Notes: generated from the letters alone by a model not told the origin. A stretch of 32,494 nt of DNA from Alistipes sp. (GCA_020026415.1 JAHHQL010000020.1:1-32494); one strand, 5' to 3'. Shown: positions 16,677 to 25,628, counted from the stretch's first letter. Translations and numbers: made by a program.

Positions 16677-17873
16677 TTAGAAAGAGAAAATACCCATCAG
16701 CTGAATCTGGTTCGAACCGGTTTTGTCGGGGTCGGGTCTTGCGGCTTTGTTCGCATAGAAGGTGTGTGCATAGTTGGCCTGCAACTTCACATGCTTGCAG
16801 GGAACATAAGTCAGACCTACCAATACACGGTCGTAATCCCATGCTTCCTCGTTTCTTACCTTGTCGCGGAAGAAGTCATAACGAACAACGGGCAGGAATT
16901 TGCCGATATGGTAAGCAGCCAAAGCGTAGAAACTGTTCTCCTTTGCATAGGTGATGTTGCCTTCCTCGCTGATGACGTGACCATACTCACAACGAACGTC
17001 CAGACCTTGGGGATTGTTGTACCAAGCACCCAATACATAGCGGTGCATCGACTGGTTCTTTACGACGACATCGTTACCCGACTCTTCCGCAAAGGGAAAC
17101 TTGTCTTTCGAGAATACGCCGTTGTACTCACCCCAGTTGTAAGATGCCTTGAAGTTTAAGAATTTGGCAGGACGGAACGTCAAAGCGGCAACGATATCTT
17201 TCGATTTGTTGTTATCGTCCATGGCGGGCAGGTGACCGTTCGAAAGCGAGAGGTTGTAACTCAAACGATAGAAATTATCGGCTTCGTTTTTGAAAAGGTT
17301 ACCCATGAACATCACACCGAGGTCACGACCATACTCTACGAAATCGTAACCGATCGGGTTACGGCAAACCATACGGTAGCAGAGGTTCGAGAAATCCACG
17401 GTCTCCAATGTCGCAGGCGAGATATCGTAGTTCTCATAACCGAGCGGCAAATAGTACTGACCGGCACGGATTTGGAATCCCTCGGTGATTTTGGCCGTTG
17501 CAAAAGCGTCCATCACCTGAAGATCCTTCTGACCGTTGGGATTGCGCGAACCGCCAATGCCGTTGAAGGCCTCGATCTGCATGCGGAACGAGATTTTGTC
17601 CGTAACATTGCCGTCCATGATCAATCGCAGACGCTTTGCCTGAAACGAAGACGAACCCGAACCGGCATCGCTGTAATTCCAACCCGTCTGCAAATATCCC
17701 GAAAACTTGGGCATTCTTTCCAATATCTTCTGCCATGTAGTCTGTTCTTTGGCAGGAGCTGCGGCTTCAGTTGCTGCGGGTTCGGAGTTTGCATTTTCCG
17801 TATTTTCAGCGAAAGCGAAACCCGGAAGGAGCATTACACTGAAAAACAGTGCACTGATGAAATGTTGCTTCAT
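16677..17873 (-). CDS. Phosphate-selective porin, OprO/OprP family
   Basis: This 398-residue outer-membrane beta-barrel has a signal peptide (MKQHFISALFFSVMLLPGFAFA), an acidic/Ala-rich linker, and many amphipathic strands (FSGYLQTGWNYSD, AKRLRLIMDGNVTDKISFRMQIEAFNG, IRAGQYYLPLGYENYD, GLTYVPCKHVKLQANYAHTF). It ends in a terminal aromatic (GIFSF), the usual signal for barrel assembly. The pattern fits the phosphate-selective porin O/P family. In this operon it most likely lets glycerol-3-phosphate, phosphate or related anions through the outer membrane to GlpT. It sits between the phosphatase (33 bases) and the propeller protein (45 bases). Confidence 0.88.
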   Translation of the reverse strand: MKQHFISALFFSVMLLPGFAFAENTENANSEPAATEAAAPAKEQTTWQKILERMPKFSGYLQTGWNYSDAGSGSSSFQAKRLRLIMDGNVTDKISFRMQIEAFNGIGGSRNPNGQKDLQVMDAFATAKITEGFQIRAGQYYLPLGYENYDISPATLETVDFSNLCYRMVCRNPIGYDFVEYGRDLGVMFMGNLFKNEADNFYRLSYNLSLSNGHLPAMDDNNKSKDIVAALTFRPAKFLNFKASYNWGEYNGVFSKDKFPFAEESGNDVVVKNQSMHRYVLGAWYNNPQGLDVRCEYGHVISEEGNITYAKENSFYALAAYHIGKFLPVVRYDFFRDKVRNEEAWDYDRVLVGLTYVPCKHVKLQANYAHTFYANKAARPDPDKTGSNQIQLMGIFSF

Positions 17874-17906
17874 AATTAAATAATTTAAGTTGTAATAATA
17901 TGGAGG

Positions 17907-18866
17907 TTAGTTGAATCCTTGTTTCGGATTCGATTTGTTTGTTCTGATTTTCCAAGCAGACGTATGGAAGGTTACCTTCGGATCGGGAACATCGTTACAC
18001 TTTACGATAACGGCACCTTCCTTCTCCCAATATTGTTTTACGGTATAACCTTTCATGGGGCCGTCCTTCTCGCCCCGTATGGTCTCGTCGTCGGGATTGA
18101 CCACGATCTTCAAGCCGCAGGACTGATTCAGCATGTCCATGTCGCCACGGCTGTTGCCACCGACAATCAAAGGACGGGTTTTGATAAAAGTGGGGATGAC
18201 ATTGGCCTTTCCGTCATCCTGCGGAATCGGCAGAATGATGTCATCGGTCAGAAGACCGTTTGCAACGACCGATTTGACACCGATGATGTTGGTGTCGGGA
18301 AGTCCCAATTCTTCAGACAGAAATTTTTGATAGAGGAGTTCGGGAGACGCGGTCAGAATCCAAACTTCAAAACCATATTCCTTGAGATTTGCGATCAGTT
18401 GTTTCATTTCGGGATAGAATTTACCCTGATAAGCATCCGTGTAACACTCATATCCCATATTCATAATCTCATCGGGGGTCATACCTGCAAGGAAGTGTAC
18501 GCGGTCTTCCACATAGGCTTTGCCGACGTTGTTGCCATCTTCGACCATACGATTGAGAATGGCCATCTTTTCACGGGCAAAGGCATCTTTGCGTCCCTTG
18601 TAGTTTTTGTCCGCATAGCGATAAAGGGCTTCATCGGCCAAATAATGCGGAGCCTGACCGATAACCGTTCCGTCTCCGTCAAACACGGCTACCTTGCGAT
18701 GATTCATCGTAAGGGTCGTATTCAGAAAACTTTCGATGCGTTCGTTGATTTCATCCGACCAACCCGAAATTTTGCGGTAGGTCTGCGACGATACCGGAGT
18801 AGAAAGACTGCAAAGTAACACCAGCATCACTAATAATCTGCCAATATACGTCATGATATTTTTCAT
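17907..18866 (-). CDS. Secreted HAD-superfamily phosphatase in the glp operon
   Basis: This is a 319-residue exported hydrolase. After a signal sequence (MTYIGRLLVMLVLLCSLSTPVSS) come the HAD motifs: I, FDGDGT with nucleophile Asp63 and Asp65; II, LTAS (Ser174); III, a Lys in the QDDGK segment (about 220); IV, GGNSRGDMDM (Asp242). A helical cap lies between motifs I and II. The layout recalls SerB-like and periplasmic phosphocholine phosphatases, but the substrate cannot be fixed. It lies 71 bases after glpT, behind a hairpin that may terminate or switch. A plausible role is removing phosphate from organophosphates in the periplasm next to the phosphate/glycerol-3-phosphate exchanger; this is inference. 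Confidence 0.87.
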   Translation of the reverse strand: MKNIMTYIGRLLVMLVLLCSLSTPVSSQTYRKISGWSDEINERIESFLNTTLTMNHRKVAVFDGDGTVIGQAPHYLADEALYRYADKNYKGRKDAFAREKMAILNRMVEDGNNVGKAYVEDRVHFLAGMTPDEIMNMGYECYTDAYQGKFYPEMKQLIANLKEYGFEVWILTASPELLYQKFLSEELGLPDTNIIGVKSVVANGLLTDDIILPIPQDDGKANVIPTFIKTRPLIVGGNSRGDMDMLNQSCGLKIVVNPDDETIRGEKDGPMKGYTVKQYWEKEGAVIVKCNDVPDPKVTFHTSAWKIRTNKSNPKQGFN

Positions 18867-18892
18867 TTAAATAGATTTTTAAGATCCCGGAC

Positions 18893-18918
18893 AAAAAAGG
18901 TCTTCATCCGGGACCTTT
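18893..18918 (-). terminator. Hairpin with T run between glpT and the phosphatase gene
   Basis: On the minus strand AAAGGTC, nine bases, GACCTTT is followed directly by T, forming an intrinsic terminator. The same stretch can instead pair in a longer hairpin (TCCCGGA at 18885-18891 with TCCGGGA at 18907-18913, plus-strand letters) that would disrupt it. This may tune expression of the distal three genes relative to glpABC-glpT. Confidence 0.6.
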
Positions 18919-18937
18919 GGTTTAAGTGATATATCTG

Positions 18938-20326
18938 CTATTTTCTGCGACGGAGCAACTCCTTTTCGTCCTTGTAGGTGAACATCGTGAAGACGATGGC
19001 CAGAGCACAAGCACCGAGCAACATGAGGAATGTCCAATCCCAACCTGCCTCCGACACATAGCCGATGACGATGTTGGCAAGGATAGCCGTACCGAAGAAG
19101 TAACCGAAGAATCCCGTCAAACCTGCGGCAGTACCTGCGGCATTTTTCGGAGCGAGATCCAGAGCCTGTACTCCGATCAGCATCACAGGACCGTAGATGA
19201 AGAAGCCGATACCGATCAGCGACAGCGTGACGATCGACTGGTTGTCCGAGAAGAGCCAGTACAGCAGGATGAATACGGCAACGACGGCCATAAAGATCGA
19301 AGTGGTCAGTGCGCGACCGCCTTTGAATACCTTATCCGAGATCCAACCGCAAATGAGCGTTCCGGGAATGGCGGCAAATTCATAAGCGAAGTAAGCCCAA
19401 CCGGCTTCCTTGATGTTATAACCCTGCGTTTCCATCAGGTACTTGGGAGCCCAGTCGAGACATCCGTAGCGTACCATGTAAACGAATGCGTTGGCAATGG
19501 CGATGAACCACAACATCTTGTTGTTCAACACATATTTGAAGAATATTTCCTTTGCCGAGAGTATCTCTTCCGACTTCTCGCTGTAATTTTTCGGGTAGTC
19601 GTTACGGTATTTCTCGATCGAAGGCAGACCACACGACTGAGGAGTGTCGCGGATAAACATATAGGCCAGCAGTGCTACCAGCAATGCAACGGTTGCGGGG
19701 AATACATAAGTACCGATCAGAAAATAATACTGCGATTCGGCTCCGTAGAACCACGAACCGAACCAGATGGCACCATAGGCAGCCATCGGGCCGATGACGG
19801 CTCCTCCGACGTTGTGGGCGCAGTTCCAGATCGACATCATCGTACCGCGCTCGGTCTGTGAGAACCAGTGGGTCATGACACGACCGCACGGAGGCCATCC
19901 CATACCGTTGAACCAACCGACAAGGAAATTCAGAACGGTCATCAGAACGATTGCCCAAATTTTATGTTCGGGGCCGAAAGCCACCACAGGAACGACCATG
20001 AACATCATCGACAGCGAGGCGAGAATCAGACCCAGCGGAAGGAATACGCGCGCATTGCTTCGGTCGGATACACTACCCATCAGGAATTTCGACAGCGCAT
20101 AGGCGATGGCGTTCATCGAAAGCACGATACCCAACTCGCCCTTGTCGAAGCCAAATTCACCCAAAAAAGGAATGGCCATCGAGAAGTTTTTACGGACAAT
20201 GTAGAAACCCGCATATCCGATAAAAATACCCAAGAAAACCTGCCAGCGGAGACTCTTGTAGGTCGAGTCGATTTTCTCGGCCGGCAATTCCTCTTTAAAT
20301 GCAGGAGGAGTTAAAAAATTCCACAT
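18938..20326 (-). CDS. glpT: Glycerol-3-phosphate:phosphate antiporter GlpT
   Basis: This 462-residue inner-membrane transporter of the major facilitator superfamily (organophosphate:phosphate antiporter family) imports glycerol-3-phosphate in exchange for phosphate. Key residues known from the E. coli protein are present: Arg45 in FYIVRKNFSMA, His171 in WNCAHNVGG (His165 in E. coli) and Arg285 in VYMVRYGCLDWAPKYL (Arg269). About twelve membrane segments are visible. It begins 29 bases after glpC, so it is part of the glp operon. The C-terminal tail is short and basic (LLRRRK). Confidence 0.96.
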   Translation of the reverse strand: MWNFLTPPAFKEELPAEKIDSTYKSLRWQVFLGIFIGYAGFYIVRKNFSMAIPFLGEFGFDKGELGIVLSMNAIAYALSKFLMGSVSDRSNARVFLPLGLILASLSMMFMVVPVVAFGPEHKIWAIVLMTVLNFLVGWFNGMGWPPCGRVMTHWFSQTERGTMMSIWNCAHNVGGAVIGPMAAYGAIWFGSWFYGAESQYYFLIGTYVFPATVALLVALLAYMFIRDTPQSCGLPSIEKYRNDYPKNYSEKSEEILSAKEIFFKYVLNNKMLWFIAIANAFVYMVRYGCLDWAPKYLMETQGYNIKEAGWAYFAYEFAAIPGTLICGWISDKVFKGGRALTTSIFMAVVAVFILLYWLFSDNQSIVTLSLIGIGFFIYGPVMLIGVQALDLAPKNAAGTAAGLTGFFGYFFGTAILANIVIGYVSEAGWDWTFLMLLGACALAIVFTMFTYKDEKELLRRRK

Positions 20327-20355
20327 AAAGATTAGTTTTTAGTTGTTTGTATATT

Positions 20356-21606
20356 TTATTTTAAGTTTAATTTTGTGGTTGTGTCCAAATCGAGAGCCTC
20401 GGCAAGTACCGAAATCGGATGCTTGACCTTGACCGACGTGGACATCTCGATCTGCCATTTGCAGGTCTCGCAGTCGGTCGATACGAAATCGACTTCCGAT
20501 TCTTCGATCTGACGGAACAGCGAAGCACCGATACCCTGTGAAACCTTATAATTCTCTTTTTTGAATCCGTACGTACCGCCGATACCGCAACATTGCGAAT
20601 CGAGTGCCACAAAATCCAGTCCGGGGATCATACGCAGGAGTGAAATCGAATGATACTGCCAACCGAGTTTTGCCATGTGACACGGGGTATGATAGGCAAT
20701 ACGGCTGTGATAGTCCTTGCGGAATACCAACTTCACTTTTCCGTCTTCAACAAGTTGATTGATAAAACGGGTGGCGAGGTTTATTTCATGGCGAACTTCC
20801 GCATTGTCCACACCGAGCAGGTGAGGGTATTCGTCGCGCATCGTAAAGATACAGGTGGTCGAAGCACCCACTACGGGACGTTTCTCGTCGATCACCTCGT
20901 GACGGATGGCGCGGATGTTCGTTTCGGCATTCTTTCGTGCCTTGTCGATCAGTCCGTTCGACATCAGCGCAACGCCGCAACATTTCTCTTCGTCCATCAG
21001 ATTCACGCCATATCCCAGAGCATTCATCACGGCAACCATATCACGACCCAATTGCGGATAGTTATAGTTGATGTAACAGCCGTGGAAGAAAGTCATCTGA
21101 TGTTTAAATTTCTTCTGTTTGGGTTCGGCATTCTTTTTGAACCAATTCTCGAAGGTCTGCGAAGCGTAATTCGGGAACGTGCGGTGTGCATCAATCTTCA
21201 ACACCGAATCCAACGCCCATTTCACGGGTTTGAGTTTCAGCGACTGATTGACCAGCGGAGCAAACGTCGTTGCCATCGAACCCATAAAATCCGTGCTGGC
21301 AAGCATACGGTCGCGCAACGAAGGTTTCTTCCTGCTGTACTTGATGCGTGCCAACTGGATGATGTCGCCGATCTTGACATTCGACGGACAAGCCACCTCA
21401 CAACGCTTGCAGTTCAAGCAGTACTTCAACGCTTCGTCATAGAACGATTCGCCCTTCAGACGCAGACGCTCCCCGTCGGGGCCGGCCTGTTTCGGACCCG
21501 GATAAAGCGCATTCAACGGCACTACGGGACAATAAACCGTACAAGCCGTGCATTTGGTGCATTGTTCGAAATTGTTATCCGAGATATTCAGTTCCTGCAT
21601 CTTCAT
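20356..21606 (-). CDS. glpC: Anaerobic glycerol-3-phosphate dehydrogenase subunit C
   Basis: GlpC anchors the GlpAB flavoprotein dimer to the membrane and passes electrons to the quinone pool. It has 416 residues. Two 4Fe-4S motifs lie near the N terminus (CTKCTACTVYCP and CLNCKRCEVACP), followed by two CCG-type domains (FFHGCYINYNYPQ...EKCCG and HTPCHMAKLG...SQCCGIGGTYGF). A second Met two codons in (MQELN) could be the real start. The ATG overlaps the glpB stop by four bases (ATGA), which indicates translational coupling. Confidence 0.96.
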   Translation of the reverse strand: MKMQELNISDNNFEQCTKCTACTVYCPVVPLNALYPGPKQAGPDGERLRLKGESFYDEALKYCLNCKRCEVACPSNVKIGDIIQLARIKYSRKKPSLRDRMLASTDFMGSMATTFAPLVNQSLKLKPVKWALDSVLKIDAHRTFPNYASQTFENWFKKNAEPKQKKFKHQMTFFHGCYINYNYPQLGRDMVAVMNALGYGVNLMDEEKCCGVALMSNGLIDKARKNAETNIRAIRHEVIDEKRPVVGASTTCIFTMRDEYPHLLGVDNAEVRHEINLATRFINQLVEDGKVKLVFRKDYHSRIAYHTPCHMAKLGWQYHSISLLRMIPGLDFVALDSQCCGIGGTYGFKKENYKVSQGIGASLFRQIEESEVDFVSTDCETCKWQIEMSTSVKVKHPISVLAEALDLDTTTKLNLK

Positions 21607-22856
21607 TTCGTACCTCCTTTCATGATTTCATCGGCAACACAGAGTGCCGAGAGCATACTCACACCTGCACCGCTGCCTTCTTCCAAAGAACGTGCGCCAC
21701 CCAGTGCCGAACCGACAACATATAAATTTTCAATTGTTTTGCCCTGCGATGCCGCACGAAAACGATCGTCGGTATGTACGCCGAACGACTGATAGTTGTG
21801 CGGTCGGTTCACATCGCCATTATACCAGTTTTCGCGTCCCTCGGCGTAATCGACATCTGCGCCGAATACGGGCTCTTCAATGTGAGAGATCGTCGCACGA
21901 AGTCCCCCGCTGAAGAAATGCCCCGATGCCAGCACGAAATTCTTCGCCCTGAGAGCCTCGTTTCCATGATTTTCGGTGAAAACCTCGATTACGCGACCGT
22001 TTTCGACGACGGCACGGCGTACCGTGTCACCCGGCATGAAGATGCCTCCTGCCCGCTCGAATGCTGCAACCAATGCCGTCTGCGCTCTCACTCCGGGAAC
22101 CGAAGGCGGCATGGTGGGGAATAATAAAATTTTGACTTTTATTCCTTTGTGAAGTTGTTTTACCACATTCGGGGTTTTGAATCCGAAAACTGCGGGCAGT
22201 ACGACATAGTCATATCCCTCGGAGTACAAGTTGATCTGACGGATCACTTCCGACAGGACATCCTCCGCTTCCAATGCCTTGGCGATGTTTGCAGCGCGCA
22301 TCTCCGTCGGATTGATTCTCAAGTGTTCAACGGCTTTTACATGAATTGTTGCATGAGCACATTTTGCACCATTACGGGTCAAAACTCCAGTTATAAAATT
22401 AGTGTTAAAATCAAGAAAACCCGCAAAATTGGCTATTAAAATTTTTCCCACGGGATAAGCCGTGACATTCTCGGCCGTTGCAAGTTCGCTGAACGTCAGC
22501 CATGTAGGACGTAAATTTCCCATCGGTGTATAGCGAAAATGGTTCTTTCGGGCATCTCCCTTCACTTCCACGCCACATTCCGTCAGAAGATCGCGTGCCG
22601 CACAGGCATATTCCGTAAAACGATCTCCTAATTTTCTATACGGATGTCCCTCAGATAAAGTGCGGACGACTTCCGTAGGATTTTCGATGACTTCATGTGA
22701 TTCGTTGTATCCCATAAGGTCGAACGATCCCGACGAAAAATGCAACGCGCTCTGTCCCGTCGAAACCACGGCGCAACACACACCCTGTTTTTGCAGGCGG
22801 ATGGCACAGGTCAATCCGGCGAGGCCTCCTCCGATGATCAGTGTATCAAATTTCAT
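21603..22856 (-). CDS. glpB: Anaerobic glycerol-3-phosphate dehydrogenase subunit B
   Basis: GlpB (417 residues) is the second soluble subunit of the anaerobic enzyme, binds flavin and works with GlpA. It opens with a dinucleotide-binding motif (LIIGGGLAGLTCAIRLQKQG) and ends with the FAD-binding VVGSALGGARSLEEGSGAGVS region. It starts 15 bases after glpA and overlaps glpC. The middle part (about 21,900-22,500) is locally AT-rich but the frame is intact. Confidence 0.95.
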   Translation of the reverse strand: MKFDTLIIGGGLAGLTCAIRLQKQGVCCAVVSTGQSALHFSSGSFDLMGYNESHEVIENPTEVVRTLSEGHPYRKLGDRFTEYACAARDLLTECGVEVKGDARKNHFRYTPMGNLRPTWLTFSELATAENVTAYPVGKILIANFAGFLDFNTNFITGVLTRNGAKCAHATIHVKAVEHLRINPTEMRAANIAKALEAEDVLSEVIRQINLYSEGYDYVVLPAVFGFKTPNVVKQLHKGIKVKILLFPTMPPSVPGVRAQTALVAAFERAGGIFMPGDTVRRAVVENGRVIEVFTENHGNEALRAKNFVLASGHFFSGGLRATISHIEEPVFGADVDYAEGRENWYNGDVNRPHNYQSFGVHTDDRFRAASQGKTIENLYVVGSALGGARSLEEGSGAGVSMLSALCVADEIMKGGTK

Positions 22857-22871
22857 CTCTCAAGGATTTTT

Positions 22872-24479
22872 TTAATTCATTCCACATACCGAACCGTAAA
22901 CCCAACGGGTATATTCCGCCTCGCGCAGGGCATCACCCCAGCAGATCGGATAAGTACCCTTCCAACGCTCTTGCAGGAAGTCTTTCAATTCCGATTCGGC
23001 TTTTTCGACCGATCCCGACACCTCGCCCAACAGATTGGCGGTACGGCAGGCGCACAATTCGCCCTGACACGTTCCCATACCCACACGGGTTCTGCGACGA
23101 AGATCGACCAACGTGTTCACGTGCCACTTTTCCAAAGCGTGACGCACCTCGCCCACCGTGACATTCTCGCATTCGCACACGAATGAATTGTCACAGGGTG
23201 TCTTGGACGAAATCTCGGCAGCCATCTCACCGTGGCGGGCAACCGCAGCAGTGAATTTGGGGGTGTTCATGTCATAGACCTTGCGCTCCGATTTGGGCTT
23301 GCAAGGACGCGATCCGGGCAGTTGTTCGGTCATCGTGACACACTTGGCATCCACGCCCAACTTCTGACAAGCCAGATCCGTTGCCCACTGGGCCATCAGT
23401 CGGTAGGTCATCAACTTACCGCCCGTGATGGTGGCAAAACCCTCCACGCCGTCACGTTTGGCGTGATCCAGCAACACAATACCGCGACTGATGTTTCGTC
23501 CCGAAGGATCGTTGTCGGCAGCCACCAGAGGACGCACACCTGCATAGGCTCTCAACACGCGGGTCGCAGCCAGCGAAGGAGCGAGTTTGCTGCCTTCGGA
23601 AAGCAACAGATCGACTTCATCGGGCGTTACACGAATCTCGTCCACCTCTTCGAAGGGTACACGGCTCGAAGTCGTACCGATTACGCATATCGTATCGCCC
23701 GGCACCAAAATATCGGCATTGGCAGGTTTGCGACAACGGTTCAGTACCACGTTATTCACGCGGTGTCCGAAGATCAGAAGAGCACCCTTTGCGGGAAACA
23801 TATCCACACGAATACCGACTTTGGCGGCAATGCCGTGTCCCCAGATACCGCCCGCATTGATCGTCAGCGGAGCGTAAAAATCGTGCATCTCGCGCGTGAC
23901 ATGGTTGTAGGCACGCACACCGATCACCCGGTTGCCCTCGTGTAAGATTTCAGAGACCTCCTGATAAGTTTTGATTACTGCTCCGTGTTGTTTGGCATCA
24001 ATGATGTTGGCAAGCGTCAGGCGGAACGGATCGACCGAACCGTCGGGCACCCTCACGGCTCCGATCAGATCGGGATTGACGGAAGGTTCGAGTAAACGCG
24101 CCTCTTGGGGGTCAATGACTTCGGCATCAATTCCCGCCTTACGACAGGATTCTACAAAAGTTGTCTGATATGCAATGTCATCCTCAGGCAGCGAAATGAA
24201 AAGACCGTCGTTCTGCTCCACACAATGCGAAGCAATGTGGCGAAGGATCATATTCTCCCTGATACACTCGGCCGCAGACTCGGAGTCGGTCACGGCATAA
24301 CGGGCACCGCTGTGCAACAATCCGTGGTTACGTCCCGTGGCACCGGTCGCAAAATCTCGTCGTTCCAACAAAAGCACCCTCAAGCCGCGCAACGCACAAT
24401 CGCGTGCCGTTCCTGCTCCCGTAATGCCTCCTCCAACGATGATGACGTCAAATTCGTTCGTTTGATCAAAATGTTTCAT
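22872..24479 (-). CDS. glpA: Anaerobic glycerol-3-phosphate dehydrogenase subunit A
   Basis: GlpA (535 residues) oxidises glycerol-3-phosphate to dihydroxyacetone phosphate with FAD. The N-terminal FAD fold is clear (VIIVGGGITGAGTARDCALRG, then ATGATGRNHGLLHSGARYAV). The catalytic DAO domain follows, then a C-terminal BFD-like 2Fe-2S domain with paired cysteines in FVCECENVT (about residue 433) and GTCQGELCACR (about 473-480). It is the first gene of the operon, directly downstream of an operator-rich intergenic region shared with glpR. No glycerol kinase is near, so the route seems meant for ready-made glycerol-3-phosphate. Confidence 0.97.
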   Translation of the reverse strand: MKHFDQTNEFDVIIVGGGITGAGTARDCALRGLRVLLLERRDFATGATGRNHGLLHSGARYAVTDSESAAECIRENMILRHIASHCVEQNDGLFISLPEDDIAYQTTFVESCRKAGIDAEVIDPQEARLLEPSVNPDLIGAVRVPDGSVDPFRLTLANIIDAKQHGAVIKTYQEVSEILHEGNRVIGVRAYNHVTREMHDFYAPLTINAGGIWGHGIAAKVGIRVDMFPAKGALLIFGHRVNNVVLNRCRKPANADILVPGDTICVIGTTSSRVPFEEVDEIRVTPDEVDLLLSEGSKLAPSLAATRVLRAYAGVRPLVAADNDPSGRNISRGIVLLDHAKRDGVEGFATITGGKLMTYRLMAQWATDLACQKLGVDAKCVTMTEQLPGSRPCKPKSERKVYDMNTPKFTAAVARHGEMAAEISSKTPCDNSFVCECENVTVGEVRHALEKWHVNTLVDLRRRTRVGMGTCQGELCACRTANLLGEVSGSVEKAESELKDFLQERWKGTYPICWGDALREAEYTRWVYGSVCGMN

Positions 24480-24543
24480 ATCTGCAACTTTTCAACTTTC
24501 AAAAAGAATATATATATAAATATAGGTATAACGCAATATTATT

Positions 24544-24553
24544 CTTTCGAAAG
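24544..24553. promoter_or_regulatory. Candidate GlpR operator 1 (near glpA)
   Basis: CTTTCGAAAG is a perfect 10-bp palindrome just downstream of the glpA -7 box, where a bound repressor would block transcription. The TTTCGAAA core recurs in the region. Confidence 0.5.
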
Positions 24554-24575
24554 TTTAAATCATTTCATTACGCAA

Positions 24576-24583
24576 CAAATATA
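24576..24583 (-). promoter_or_regulatory. -7 box of the glpA promoter
   Basis: On the minus strand this reads TATATTTG, a full match to TAnnTTTG, 96 bases before the glpA ATG. A -33 box about 20 bases further is weak. Confidence 0.6.
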
Positions 24584-24648
24584 GATATTTTTATCCGAAA
24601 GAGAAACATTTTGGCGTGATTTTTATTAAAAACGCAATATTTATTTTG

Positions 24649-24660
24649 TGTTTCGAAACA
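24649..24660. promoter_or_regulatory. Candidate GlpR operator 2
   Basis: TGTTTCGAAACA is a perfect 12-bp palindrome in the glpA-glpR intergenic region, with the same TTTCGAAA core as operator 1. Confidence 0.5.
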
Positions 24661-24670
24661 TTTACGTTCT

Positions 24671-24699
24671 GTCCGAAAACCGCAAAATGGTTTTCGGAC
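24671..24699. promoter_or_regulatory. Inverted repeat with 11-bp arms between glpA and glpR
   Basis: GTCCGAAAACC, seven bases, then GGTTTTCGGAC. The CGAAA/TTTCG ends resemble the other palindromes, so it may hold two operator halves; it could also fold as RNA in a transcript crossing the region. Confidence 0.5.
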
Positions 24700-24736
24700 T
24701 AATTATTTCAGATCCGACTGATTTGTTTGTTAAAAA

Positions 24737-24768
24737 TTTGATCATACGAAACTAAATTCGTAAATTGC
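24737..24768 (+). promoter_or_regulatory. glpR promoter with embedded palindrome
   Basis: TTTG at 24737-24740, 20 bases, TAAATTGC at 24761-24768. The palindrome TACGAAACTAAATTCGTA (24745-24762) fills the space between the two boxes, as expected for autorepression by GlpR. Confidence 0.6.
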
Positions 24769-24793
24769 ATCTTGAAAAAACAAAGTATAACCC

Positions 24794-25579
24794 ATGACGA
24801 AAGAAGAACGACATGCCATAATCCTCGAATCGCTCAAACTGCACAATTCGGTGCTGGTGACCGACCTTGCAGACAAACTCAATGTCTCGTCTGTAACCAT
24901 TCGAAAGGATCTTACGGAACTTGAAAAAGAAAAGAAACTCTACCGAAACCACGGCAGTGCAATTTTGATTGACCCCTATATCAACAATCGGAACGTACTC
25001 GAAAAAGAAAAACTTTATGTCGAGGAAAAGAAACGGATCGGCGAATGTGCCGCACAACTCATCTCGCCGAAAGATTCGATTCTGATAGCATCGGGAACCA
25101 CTGTACATGCCCTTGCACATGCCATCAAGTTACAGGATCGTCTGACGGTGATTACCGCATCGTTGGAGGTCGCCACGATTCTCTCACAGAATCAGAATAT
25201 TGACATCATTGTGCTGGGCGGAAGCATGCGTCACAGTTCACTGTCGGTCATCGGCAAATATGCCGAGCAGATGCTCGCGGATTTCTATTGCAGCAAACTT
25301 TTCATAGGTGTGGACGGTATCGACCTCGATTTCGGCATCACAACCACCAACATGACCGAGGCGAGTTTAAACCGCGTGATGATCCAAACCGCCCAAAAAA
25401 CGATCGTGCTGGCCGATTCGTCAAAATTCGGTCGTCGCGGTTTCAGCAAGATTGCCGACATAGAAGAAATTGACCACATCATCACCGATTCGAACATCAA
25501 TCCCAAAGATGCACAGCGCATCGAAGATCTGGGCATTAAACTGACGATTGTGGATATTCCACAACATGCTGATATTTAA
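24794..25579 (+). CDS. glpR: DeoR-family regulator, probable GlpR repressor
   Basis: This is a transcriptional regulator of 261 residues. The N-terminal DeoR winged helix is clear (ERHAIILESLKLHNSVLVTDLADKLNVSSVTIRKDLTELEKEKKLYRNHGSA). The C-terminal sugar-phosphate sensor domain has the typical DSILIASGTTVHALAHAI, IIVLGGSMRHSSLSVIG and LFIGVDGIDLDFGITT motifs. Divergent placement next to glpA and the palindrome-rich spacer suggest it represses the glp operon until glycerol-3-phosphate binds. The target assignment rests on context; the family is certain. Confidence 0.92.
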   Translation: MTKEERHAIILESLKLHNSVLVTDLADKLNVSSVTIRKDLTELEKEKKLYRNHGSAILIDPYINNRNVLEKEKLYVEEKKRIGECAAQLISPKDSILIASGTTVHALAHAIKLQDRLTVITASLEVATILSQNQNIDIIVLGGSMRHSSLSVIGKYAEQMLADFYCSKLFIGVDGIDLDFGITTTNMTEASLNRVMIQTAQKTIVLADSSKFGRRGFSKIADIEEIDHIITDSNINPKDAQRIEDLGIKLTIVDIPQHADI

Positions 25580-25583
25580 CTGG

Positions 25584-25620
25584 AAACAGCCGATTGTTCA
25601 CGCGGGACAATCGGCTGTTT
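25584..25620 (+). terminator. Terminator of glpR
   Basis: A 14-bp stem (AAACAGCCGATTGT, nine-base loop, complement ending CTGTTT) lies 5 bases after glpR. The T run is short. Confidence 0.75.
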
Positions 25621-25628
25621 CCATACCT

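Noticed and set aside
20650..21792. Plus-strand ORF (380 codons) opposite glpC
   Set aside because: glpC has both Fe-S motifs and CCG domains on the minus strand; this is its shadow.
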